A DNA stretch of 64,000 bases from Paludibaculum fermentans (GTDB lineage Bacteria; Acidobacteriota; Terriglobia; Bryobacterales; Bryobacteraceae). The stretch spans positions 8,199,501 through 8,263,500 of the forward strand of contig NZ_CP063849.1 of the NCBI RefSeq assembly GCF_015277775.1. Direction: 5' to 3'. The notes under the pieces were generated by a model. That model ran no database searches and had not been told where the DNA came from. It saw only the letters and a list, made by a program, of their open reading frames with translations. Position numbers and translations under genes: made by a program. Numbering within the stretch: position 1 is the stretch's first letter; the number at the start of each line of letters is the position of its first letter. Positions 16,701-24,870 of the stretch are shown here, in pieces.

Positions 16701-18119
16701 TTATCGGCTTATCTTCACCACTTCAAAGGCTGCTCCGCCGATGCCGAAATTGTGGGGACTAGAGGAATAGGCCAAATACTCGTTGCCGAGAAAGGCGGCC
16801 TTCACCCAGCATCGGCGAGGAAAGTACTTCCGAAACAACTCTTCGCCCGTGACAGCGTCCAGGACCACTGCTGACGATTCGATTGCACTGCCCGGGTAAT
16901 CTCCATCCGTGCCGATAGCGATGAGACGCCCGTTGGGGCTGAGGTCCACCGAGTTGATTTGAGTCCCGCTCTCGACGCGGTGCCGGCCACTTCCTTGGGG
17001 TAAGTGCCATTCAACCATATTGCAGACGGGCAACCCGTACCAACCGATCCAGCCGCCTTGACGTAGCAAAACGCGCTGGACGACACTCTCAGGATCCTCC
17101 GGGTTTCCGATTGCAATCGGGCCGAGTCGCAACGCACCGTCGAAGCCCACAACCACCGCATCTCGATACCCCTTTCGAGCAACGATTACTGACCTTGCAT
17201 CCGTGTCAATCCCGAGCAACCAGAATCGGTCCGGACTGAACTCCTTCGAATTGATACTCAACATCTCGCCAGTACGCATGTCTTTGAGGGCCACCTGTGC
17301 TGGGCCGCTCGAAGGTGACTCAATCATCCAGCCAACCCACTCACCATTTGCGGAAAGAGCCGGCCGCGAGGCGTCCGCGCCGTGTGGGGGTGAGATCAAG
17401 CGAGGGGTGGAGTTCGGTGCTGGCACGTACCACCACTCCTTGAAGTTCGGTGCCATACCCTCCCCAGGATCGCGGACAAATATCGCTGCCCCGCCTGTTG
17501 CGCCATAGAACTGGGTCTCCGAAACCTGTCTGATGCTGAGTCCGGCTTCGCGAACACTGCAGCCAGGCATGCTAAGGACTGCGAAGGTATGATCACGGCG
17601 ATGCCGAACCCACACTTGGCCGTAAGTGGTCAATGAGCCGTAAGGTGGTATGTACAGGAATGGAGCTATTTCAAAGTTGGCGACATGACATTCTTCCTCC
17701 CACGCTGCCCGTTCCGGAGCAGGTCGATGCAGCCGTGTGAATGCTGGCTCAGCGACTCGAAACGACATCAGAAGAATCGACTGGCAGGCAACCGCGATGA
17801 CAATGGGACTGGTGAGACTCAGTACTGCGATGCCTAAGACTGCAGTCCGGAACTGGCGGCGGAGAAGTTGGTGCACGACCAAGGCGGCGGAGACCTGCGT
17901 TGCCAGGATTACGCCGAGCACCGCTGGCAGAAGCAACCCTTCGAATCCTCCCGGCACTTCGATGAGGAATGAGCGCCGTCCCTCCGCAAAAGGATCGAGG
18001 CCTCCGAAATCGTATATCAGCTGAATGATGAAAGGCCGCCGGTGGGTAATCGGCGGCACTAAGTAAATCAGAAACGAAAACAGAACAGCGGCGGACCAAC
18101 GCAAACCACCTGAGGTCAT
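16701..18119 (-). CDS. membrane-anchored beta-propeller-like protein
   Basis: A 472-residue protein with three N-terminal membrane helices (AAVLFSFLIYLVPP, LLLPAVLGVILATQVSAALVV, and LGIAVLSLTSPIVIAVACQSILL) and a large outer domain. The outer part has WD40/PD40-like blade motifs, for example SRPALSANGEWVGWM, VDLSPNGRLIAIGTDG and TGEELFRKYF, so a beta-propeller is likely. A sensory or binding role at the cell surface is possible, but nothing in the context identifies it. No partner gene is adjacent. Confidence 0.7.
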   Translation of the reverse strand: MTSGGLRWSAAVLFSFLIYLVPPITHRRPFIIQLIYDFGGLDPFAEGRRSFLIEVPGGFEGLLLPAVLGVILATQVSAALVVHQLLRRQFRTAVLGIAVLSLTSPIVIAVACQSILLMSFRVAEPAFTRLHRPAPERAAWEEECHVANFEIAPFLYIPPYGSLTTYGQVWVRHRRDHTFAVLSMPGCSVREAGLSIRQVSETQFYGATGGAAIFVRDPGEGMAPNFKEWWYVPAPNSTPRLISPPHGADASRPALSANGEWVGWMIESPSSGPAQVALKDMRTGEMLSINSKEFSPDRFWLLGIDTDARSVIVARKGYRDAVVVGFDGALRLGPIAIGNPEDPESVVQRVLLRQGGWIGWYGLPVCNMVEWHLPQGSGRHRVESGTQINSVDLSPNGRLIAIGTDGDYPGSAIESSAVVLDAVTGEELFRKYFPRRCWVKAAFLGNEYLAYSSSPHNFGIGGAAFEVVKISR

Positions 18120-18283
18120 CGTCCGGATCCTGTTCGCTGGTCAGATGAAGGCATCGCCAATCGAGTATTCTGACACCGCCGCGATCGCTCAGGTGCCTCA
18201 ACCCCATTCGATTGTCGGAGGCAAGGGCTAAGTGCTCCGATCAACGCAGTAGCAACGAATCCCCCAAACCTTTCGGCAGGGCC

Positions 18284-19624
18284 TCATCGCCCCCACGCCC
18301 CCAGCAACCGCACCATCTCCCCCCGCCGATGATGCCGGGCCCAATCCGCCGCCGTCCCCCGATAATCCAGATCCCGCACGCCCACATCCGCCCCGTTCTC
18401 CAACAAAAACCGCACCACCACCTCCCCATACCGCTCCATCGTCGCCATCCGGTGCAGCACCGTCACCCGGGAATCCAACCCCGGCACAATCGCATTGATC
18501 TCCGCGCCCTGCCCCAGCAAATACTCAGCCGCCTCCAGTCGGTTATTCACGCAGGCAAAGTACAGCGCCTGGCTCAGCACGTTCGCCCGAGTCCGCTCAC
18601 ACTGGAACGGTGACAGGCCTTTCAGCTTCCGCTCCAGCCCATACGGATCCGCCAGCGCACCCGCCCCCGGCTTCAACGATCCATCCGCCTCGAACCAGCC
18701 GCGCACCACATCCATCCGGCCCAGCCCCGCCCCAAATCGCAAGTCGAGTCGAGCCCCTCGCGCCGCCAGCAATTCAGCCACCTCCTGGAACGCAAAGTGC
18801 ATCGCGTACCCCATCGGCAGCCCATCCCCATCCACGCCATCCACCTGGGCGCCGCCATCCAGCAGCGCCTCCACCACGCGCAGCACGCCGAAGCTGACCG
18901 CCGACGTCAACGGCTGCCCGCCATCCACCTCGACCTCCGCACCAGACGCAATCAGGGCCCGCGTCAGCTCGTACTCGTTCCCTCGCCGGTTCGTCCCGCG
19001 GAACACCGCTTCGGAAACACAGAACAGCGGAATCGAATCGTTAGGAGGTGGCTGCGGAGCCGCGAAGCCCGCCACCCAATGCCGGTTCGCCGCCGCCGGA
19101 TCCGAACGCAGGATCTCCTGTAGCTGAGCGAGATCCCCGCTCCGCACCGCGGCAATCGCCGCCCGCACATCCGGATCCAGATGCAGATAGCTGTCGTACT
19201 TCTCCCAGTACGCGTACCCCTCCGCATTGGCCACCAGCAGCCGAGCGTCCCGGTGGGACAGCGAGGCCGCCCGCGGATCATAATTCTCGAAGCGTTCCCG
19301 GGCGTGCGCCGGCTGCAGCAGCCGCAGCTTGACCTGCGCGTCTCCAGCCGCAAACTCGGCCTGCAGTTGCGAAACCCGCGCCTCGACCTCGGTCTGCAAT
19401 TCGACGTGCTGCTTCAGCTTGGGCCAGCTCGAAAACCCATACTCCCGGGCGATCACCAATTGAGCGTCGCTCAGCGTCGCCGCCTCCAGTCCGCCGCCCT
19501 GGGGATGCTGCTCGTGAAACCGCGCCAGGGCCTCCGGCGTGCCGCCGCGAAATTCCTTCAGCAGGTCCTTGGCCTGGTGTTTCAGTTGAATCAGGCTCGG
19601 TTGAGCCGGGAGAGATCTCTGCAT
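18284..19624 (-). CDS. ankyrin repeat protein
   Basis: A 446-residue cytoplasmic protein. The N-terminal part (LIQLKHQAKDLLKEFRGG, then DAQLVIAREYGFSSWPKLKQHVE) is the helical head common in ankyrin proteins of Acidobacteria. Ankyrin-type repeats follow: TRALIASGAEVEVDGGQPLTSAVSFG, VVEALLDGGAQVDGVDGDG, AAEYLLGQGAEINAIVPG and VVRFLLENGADVGVRDLDYRGTAADWA. These are protein-binding scaffolds; the partner is unknown. Confidence 0.88.
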   Translation of the reverse strand: MQRSLPAQPSLIQLKHQAKDLLKEFRGGTPEALARFHEQHPQGGGLEAATLSDAQLVIAREYGFSSWPKLKQHVELQTEVEARVSQLQAEFAAGDAQVKLRLLQPAHARERFENYDPRAASLSHRDARLLVANAEGYAYWEKYDSYLHLDPDVRAAIAAVRSGDLAQLQEILRSDPAAANRHWVAGFAAPQPPPNDSIPLFCVSEAVFRGTNRRGNEYELTRALIASGAEVEVDGGQPLTSAVSFGVLRVVEALLDGGAQVDGVDGDGLPMGYAMHFAFQEVAELLAARGARLDLRFGAGLGRMDVVRGWFEADGSLKPGAGALADPYGLERKLKGLSPFQCERTRANVLSQALYFACVNNRLEAAEYLLGQGAEINAIVPGLDSRVTVLHRMATMERYGEVVVRFLLENGADVGVRDLDYRGTAADWARHHRRGEMVRLLGAWGR

Positions 19625-19820
19625 AAACGAACGTCCTTTCGCTATGCCTGATGTCCGCTAGTGCAGGCCGAAAGAAAGTTCGTATCGGTCTCGAACGCCA
19701 ACGAGTGGACTCAGTCCTTTCCGCGGACAGGAGGCGCCTCGCACGCCTTGACCCGAAGATAACATCCAGGCCCCCAAGCTGCAAACCCAACCCGCCCCCC
19801 AACGGAGCCGCCCCCAAACG

Positions 19821-19910
19821 GAGCCGCGAACATGAGTGAGCGGATAGCCACCAAAAGGCTCCAACGACCCCACCCGGGCGACCCAGTGTCGGCGCGTCTT
19901 CAACGCAGGC
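19821..19910. repeat. dispersed intergenic repeat, copy B
   Basis: The core GAGCCGCGAACATGAGTGAG continues with CGGATAGCCACCAAAAGGC, and after about 35 less conserved bases comes CGTCTTCAACG. The same two-part arrangement is found at 23605-23686 and 26923-27020. A second short piece, AACGGAGCCGC, sits directly upstream. The copy lies between the ankyrin gene and the PadR gene. Confidence 0.8.
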
Positions 19911-20078
19911 GTCCCCACTCGCTCGAAGCGCACACAATCCAATCACCGCCCCTTCGACAGAAGACTGCATGCCCGTCGATCGGCCGGCGCGCCATTCGGC
20001 CTCACCACGGTCCTTTTCGTTCTTCGTCAGCAGCGGAACTCACCAGGGGGCGAAGTCGGCCACCTGGCAAAGCGATGC

Positions 20079-20116
20079 TTCACAATCCTGCAAACGTATG
20101 CGATACTCAGACGTCT
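20079..20116 (+). promoter_or_regulatory. promoter of the PadR-ADOP operon with palindrome
   Basis: TTCACA (20079-20084), a 17-base spacer and GATACT (20102-20107) form a reasonable housekeeping promoter. Right behind it is the palindrome AGACGTCT (20109-20116), close to the expected transcription start. Since PadR proteins usually repress their own operon, the palindrome is a candidate PadR operator. This is inference from position. Confidence 0.5.
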
Positions 20117-20136
20117 CAATATCGAGCGTCAAACCC

Positions 20137-20466
20137 ATGGCTAAACCCGACTCCTTGCAGGGCTCCCTCGATCTCCTGGTTCTCAAGATTCTGTCGAGGC
20201 GGCCGCACCTCCACGGCTACGCCATTATGTCGGCCATCAGGGAATTCTCCGGTGAGGTGCTACGCGCCGACGAGGGTTCTCTCTATCCCGCCCTCCATCG
20301 TATGGAAGAGAACCAGTGGATTCGTGCCGAATGGACCACAAAGGAGACCGGGCACCGCGCGCGCATCTACGAGGTCACCGCCGCGGGGGAGAAACAGTTG
20401 GCCCTTGAGGAATCACGTTGGCACACAGTGATCTCAGCGGTGAATCGAGTATTGAGGACGGTGTAA
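20137..20466 (+). CDS. PadR family transcriptional regulator
   Basis: A 109-residue regulator starting at ATG 20137 (MAKPDSLQGSLDLLVLKILS). It shows the PadR winged helix: HLHGYAIMSAIREFSG, then LRADEGSLYPALHRMEENQWI and the wing ARIYEVTAAGEKQL. It precedes a large permease by two bases; PadR-ADOP pairs are a hallmark of Acidobacteria, where the regulator is thought to control the permease. The upstream promoter contains a palindrome that could be its operator. Confidence 0.93.
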   Translation: MAKPDSLQGSLDLLVLKILSRRPHLHGYAIMSAIREFSGEVLRADEGSLYPALHRMEENQWIRAEWTTKETGHRARIYEVTAAGEKQLALEESRWHTVISAVNRVLRTV

Positions 20467-20468
20467 TC

Positions 20469-23102
20469 ATGTCGTTGTGGTCTCGCATCTCCAATGTGTT
20501 CCGGACGGAAAGGCTTCACCGGGACATCGACGAAGAGTTGCAATCGCACATCGCGGAGGCACTTCGGGAAGGCCGGGATCCTGAAGAGGCTCGCCGCGCG
20601 TTCGGGTCGGTGCTCTCTCACAGGGAGTCGAGCCGCGATGTCCGGCTCCTTCCTTGGCTCGATTCGCTGTGCGCTGATGCCGTTTTCGGTTGGCGGCAAC
20701 TCCTCAAGCGCAAGGTAACCTCGGCTGCCGCAATTCTCTCTCTCGCTCTTGCCATTGGGTCCTGCTCCGCTGCTTTCCGCCTCATGGATGCGTTGCTATG
20801 GAGGCCACTGCCGGTCGCTGCGCCGGAAAGGCTCTACGCCATATCCCGGGAACTCGCCGGCCGCGAGGGCAAGGATTCTACCAGCGACCGCTGTGCCTAC
20901 CCGATGTTCCGGCAAATGCGGAGAGCTGTGAAAGACCAGGCCGATTTGATCGCTGTGTCGACCAGCGGTCGCATCGACATCACCTATGGGTCGGATGAAG
21001 AGACCGAGAAGGCCTATCAGCAATATGTCTCTGGGTGGATCTTCCAGTCGTTTGGTATCCGCGCAGCCGTTGGACGGCTCCTGACGGAAAACGACGATCT
21101 CACTCCTCGGGCACACCCCTACGCGGTTCTCTCTTTCGAATATTGGACGCGGCGCTTCGGAGCGGATCCGGCCGTAGTAGGGCGGACCTTTCGCGCGGGC
21201 AATGAGTTTTATCAGATTGTCGGAGTGGCCGAGGGACCTTTCACTGGCACTGAGCCGGGCATCGTCACGGACATCTTTGTGCCCACAATGATGATGAAGA
21301 ACAATGCGATCGTCCGTTCGGACTACGAGTGGTTTCGGACCTTCGTCCACCTGAAGCCGGGCGTCCCTTTGGCGTTGGTCCAGGAGAAACTCCGTCCGCC
21401 CTTTCGGGCGTTCCTGGAAGAGCGGGCAGCGGCCTCCGCCGGAGTGCCCGAACAGGAAAAGAACGCCTACCTCAACCAGGCATTGGTACTGAACTCCGCC
21501 GCCGCCGGGGTTTCCGGATTGCAGCAGGGGTACGGGAAAGCTCTCCTGGTCCTCGGTGTGCTCGTTTTGCTCGTGCTTCTCATCTCTTGCGCGAATGTGG
21601 CCAATCTGATGACCGCACAGGCAATGGCGCGCCATCGCGAAATGGCCCTGCGGGTTGCCATCGGTGCCGGGCGTGGGCGGTTGGTGCAGTTGGTTGTGAT
21701 GGAATGCCTCTGGCTTGCACTCTTTGCCGCGGTCTTCGGCGCCTGCTTCGCCTCGTGGGCCGCGCCTGTCGTGGCGGGCATGATCAGCACACCGGATAAT
21801 CCGGTTCGCCTGATACTGCCCGCGGACTGGCGGGTGGTCGGATTCGGTGCGGCCCTGGCTCTCACGTGCACTCTGCTCTTTGGCCTCTACCCGGCTTTCC
21901 GCGCTTCCGCGGTCAAGCCTGCATTCGCCCTGCGAGGTGGCAGTGCACAACTCCGGCCTCGCATGATGCAGATGTTGATCGCCTCCCAGGTGGCTTTCTG
22001 TGTGCTCGTGCTTTTCGGGGCTGGACTCTTCCTTGTCACTTCCGAACGCCTCACTCATCAGCAAACCGGCTTCTCACAAGAACGCCTCCTCACCGTGGAG
22101 ACGGTAACATCGCAGCCCCAACCATACATGGTCTGGAATCAGGTCGCCGCGCAACTCCGGACTGTGCCTGGTGTCGAAGCGGTCGCATTGTGTGAATGGC
22201 CGCTCATGACTGGCGGCGTTTGGGACGGACTCATCTCCGTCAATAAAGCCCCTCCCTCACCGGTTGCCTCTTACTTCCTCAGAGTCGACCCCGGCTGGCG
22301 GAAACTCATGCACATCCCGTTGCTCGCGGGACGGGATTTTCGCGAAGACGACTTTCTGTCTGGGGCGGCGGTGGTCAACCAGGCATTCGCCCGCCAGTAT
22401 TTCGGTGGCCGGGACCCCGTCGGAAACTCCTTCGATGTCGTCGCTGTCGAGGGGCTCCGCGTCCCTTACCGGATCGTGGGTCTGATCGGCAATACCCGCT
22501 ATCGAGATATGCGTGAGGCCATGCAGCCGGCGGCTTATTTCCCGTTCAGCGGCAACTATGGCCGGGCTTCGTTTATCCTCCGCACCTCCAGTCAAAACCC
22601 GATGACAATGGCAACGGCCCTGCGGCTCGCCGTGCAGCGAGCGCGAGCCGGATTTCGCGTCAGCAATCTGCGGACACAGACAGCTCTGGTCGAACAGCAT
22701 CTGGTCCGCGAACGGCTACTCTCTCTGCTGGCGTTGTTCTTTGGCCTGGTTGCTTTGGTGCTGGCGGGTGTTGGCCTCTACGGCGTTCTCGACTATTCGG
22801 TAATCCAGCGTCGTCGTGAACTCGGCATCCGTATTGCCATTGGGGCTCATTCCGTCGATATCGCGCAATGCGTCATCCAGGACGTCTTCCGGGCCGTGGC
22901 GGGGGGAGCCCTGCTGGGCCTGGCCCTGGGGATCATCTCTGCAAGGTTCGTCGAGGCCTTGCTCTTCGAGGTCAAGCCCACGGATCTGGGTGCGCTCGCG
23001 CCGCCAGCAATCATCATCTCCGCCGTGGCGCTCTTCGCCGCGCTGCCGGCGATCATCCGGGCAGTCCGCATCGATCCCATGGCCATGCTGCGATCCGATT
23101 AG
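20469..23102 (+). CDS. ADOP-type ABC permease (MacB/FtsX, duplicated)
   Basis: An 877-residue permease starting at ATG 20469, two bases after the PadR stop. Order of parts: an N-terminal cytoplasmic helix pair (RTERLHRDIDEELQSHIAE and PEEARRAFG) typical of ADOPs, a first membrane helix (AAAILSLALAIGSCSAAFRLMD), a MacB-like periplasmic domain, a first FtsX block (LLVLGVLVLLVLLISCANVANLM and REMALRVAIGAGRGRLV), a second periplasmic domain, and a second FtsX block ending near 23100 (RRRELGIRIAIGAHSVDI). It lacks its own ATPase and must borrow one or act otherwise. Substrate unknown. Confidence 0.95.
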   Translation: MSLWSRISNVFRTERLHRDIDEELQSHIAEALREGRDPEEARRAFGSVLSHRESSRDVRLLPWLDSLCADAVFGWRQLLKRKVTSAAAILSLALAIGSCSAAFRLMDALLWRPLPVAAPERLYAISRELAGREGKDSTSDRCAYPMFRQMRRAVKDQADLIAVSTSGRIDITYGSDEETEKAYQQYVSGWIFQSFGIRAAVGRLLTENDDLTPRAHPYAVLSFEYWTRRFGADPAVVGRTFRAGNEFYQIVGVAEGPFTGTEPGIVTDIFVPTMMMKNNAIVRSDYEWFRTFVHLKPGVPLALVQEKLRPPFRAFLEERAAASAGVPEQEKNAYLNQALVLNSAAAGVSGLQQGYGKALLVLGVLVLLVLLISCANVANLMTAQAMARHREMALRVAIGAGRGRLVQLVVMECLWLALFAAVFGACFASWAAPVVAGMISTPDNPVRLILPADWRVVGFGAALALTCTLLFGLYPAFRASAVKPAFALRGGSAQLRPRMMQMLIASQVAFCVLVLFGAGLFLVTSERLTHQQTGFSQERLLTVETVTSQPQPYMVWNQVAAQLRTVPGVEAVALCEWPLMTGGVWDGLISVNKAPPSPVASYFLRVDPGWRKLMHIPLLAGRDFREDDFLSGAAVVNQAFARQYFGGRDPVGNSFDVVAVEGLRVPYRIVGLIGNTRYRDMREAMQPAAYFPFSGNYGRASFILRTSSQNPMTMATALRLAVQRARAGFRVSNLRTQTALVEQHLVRERLLSLLALFFGLVALVLAGVGLYGVLDYSVIQRRRELGIRIAIGAHSVDIAQCVIQDVFRAVAGGALLGLALGIISARFVEALLFEVKPTDLGALAPPAIIISAVALFAALPAIIRAVRIDPMAMLRSD

Positions 23103-23430
23103 GAGACGCACGCCTCTTCATGCCAGGAGAGCGGACGAATTCACAGGATGCAGGCCCGGGCAGGGCGGCGGACCCGTGGTGCGCCTACAGCACGCGAATC
23201 CTTCCATGAAAGGAATCTGCGTGTACCACCGCCCTGCCTGGCTTCTCTTCGATTGGCGGCATCCATGCGCAGGTCGGCGCGAGCCGATGCATTCCACGAT
23301 GGACGAGCCCCCGATACGCCCGCACCAAAGCCCCAAGCCGCCCAGCCACCCAGGAGCAGGAGATCAAACGGACCCAAACGCCACCGAATCACCAGGGCCC
23401 GCCGATCCGCCAAAGCGGCCGAAGCCGAAA
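23103..23430. other. non-coding stretch upstream of the interrupted repeat
   Basis: About 330 bases after the ADOP permease with no gene that I can support. A short GC-rich piece (GGGCAGGGCGGCGGACCCG, near 23159) recalls the REP-like hairpins at 26772. No terminator with a T run is visible. Confidence 0.4.
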
Positions 23431-23686
23431 TAGCACCGCGAACGTGAGGGTTTGTGAAAACATCCCGCTTCGCCAAAACGGTCAAAAATGCACGCGAGAA
23501 TGGCCTCGCCAAAGGCTCTGGGCGCGATCGCAGCGGGTCGCCCAATGGTTTCCGTGCCCCCTGCATGGGGCTTGATTGCGCGTTTTTGATTTCTTCACAG
23601 ACCCGTGAGTGAGCGGATAGCCACCAAAAGGCCCCACTCAGACAGTCTCAAGACCCATTGCGAACACGTCTTCAACCTAGCGGGCC
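23431..23686. repeat. dispersed intergenic repeat, copy C, split by an insertion
   Basis: The left piece (23431-23447, ending CACCGCGAACGTGA) and the right piece (23605-23686, starting GTGAGTGAGCGGATAGCC and reaching CGTCTTCAACC) together form one copy of the dispersed repeat. A 157-base element lies between them. If the element and one GTGA are removed, the join matches the other copies exactly. Confidence 0.85.
23448..23604. mobile_element. MITE-like element with terminal inverted repeats
   Basis: A 157-base insertion. The left end GGGTTTGTGAAAACATC and the inverted right end GGGTCTGTGAAGAAATC match at 14 of 17 positions. The element is flanked by GTGA on both sides (23444-23447 and 23605-23608), a 4-base target duplication. 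The inside is non-coding and includes CGAAGCGGGATG-like and CGCGATCGCAGCG segments. It must have been moved by a transposase encoded elsewhere; I cannot name the IS family. Confidence 0.8.
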
Positions 23687-23987
23687 ACGGCTCAGGCCGC
23701 GGCAGCAACCGCATCCCCCCCAGCGGCACACACCCAGCCACCGAGGCCGCGGCCCAAGCAGACTCCCCAGACGCAACCCCACCCCAGCCCATACAGAGCC
23801 ATCGGAATCACTTCCCGGAAGCCCTCCGCCCGCAGACCCACCCGGAAAAACCACAAAATGCCGCATAAGCAAATCTTCATCACGCGCAAATCGGAAAAAT
23901 GATCTGCCATCAAATCAACAACTTAATATCACCAGCCACCCCGTCCGCTTGGTCCCCCAGGACTATGCTGGTTGCGGAGAAACAGCA

Positions 23988-24419
23988 ATGGATCAGTTCT
24001 GCAAAAGTCCGGACCGCACGGGAACGCCAGTTGGAAGCGCTGGCCGCCCGACCGGGCATGTCGCCGCGCCGCCCGCGCCCTCAGCCCCGGCCATCCCCGG
24101 TGTGTTCAACCTGACGGACGGCACCGCGCTAGCCCTGCGCCTGGAATTCCTGCAAAAGGAGATCCGAGCCTCCGAGCGCCGCGAGTCCGCAATCTTTGCC
24201 AATCAGCGGCAACGGGACTGGCGGGATTTCGGGCCAGGCACGCCAGTCCTGACTCTGGAGCAACGCAACCGCCGGGCGTGGCTCCTCTTCCCAAGGGAAG
24301 ACCGTCTGCTCATCACCCGTCTCCGCCGGCGCCGGTACCGCCAGCAGCGGGCCAGCGCCCAGTTGGAATCTCATCTGGCCGCCGGTCCGCCCGCGACCAA
24401 TCCAGAGGCCGCCAATTAG
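23988..24419 (+). CDS. small hypothetical protein
   Basis: A 143-residue basic protein starting at ATG 23988 (MDQFCKSPDRTGTPVG) with GCGGAGAAA about ten bases upstream. After a Pro/Ala-rich start it has a helical part (LEFLQKEIRASERRESAIFANQRQRDW) and an Arg-rich C-terminal part (RLRRRRYRQQRASAQLESHL). No known domain. It could be a nucleic-acid-binding protein, but composition alone also gives such sequences here, so the gene is uncertain. Confidence 0.45.
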   Translation: MDQFCKSPDRTGTPVGSAGRPTGHVAAPPAPSAPAIPGVFNLTDGTALALRLEFLQKEIRASERRESAIFANQRQRDWRDFGPGTPVLTLEQRNRRAWLLFPREDRLLITRLRRRRYRQQRASAQLESHLAAGPPATNPEAAN

Positions 24420-24450
24420 GAAGCCCCGCCATGTCCCAACCCGCCCCCGC

Positions 24451-24777
24451 AGCATCCCCCTGGGCATTGCCCAGGCCCCGCCGCAACACCAACCAAACCC
24501 GCCCATCAGCAAAATCTGAGCGAACAAACCCATTCGAGCAGTCTGCCCCGACACCGCCATCGGCCCCGCCAGCATCCCCGTGGGCATTGCCCAGGGCCCG
24601 CCGCAACCCAACCCGCCGCATCGGAATATTCCGTCGGAAGACTCCTGCGGTGGCGTCTCCGGCTCGTGCGAAGAAACCTGCGGCAAACACCCTACTACAC
24701 CGAGCATTGGACCGCAGGTCCGTGGAACCACCAACAAAACCCGCACACCAGCAGAATTTGAGCAATCAAACCCATCC
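24451..24777. repeat. 120-base direct duplication, second copy interrupted
   Basis: Block A (AGCATCCCCCTGGGCATTGC and following, 24451-24487) recurs exactly 120 bases later at 24571-24607. Block B, which directly follows A in the first copy (24487-24535, ACCAACCAAACCCGCCCATC), reappears only at 24727-24777, so about 120 bases of unrelated sequence separate A' from B'. The stretch is non-coding and lies upstream of the PQQ-type gene. Confidence 0.7.
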
Positions 24778-24870
24778 ACCTCCACCCGGCCCCGCCCCGA
24801 CCACGATAAGATACCCCCATACCTCCGGCGGCCTTGGTCCCGCCGGCCATCCCACTCTGGAGATCCGCTG

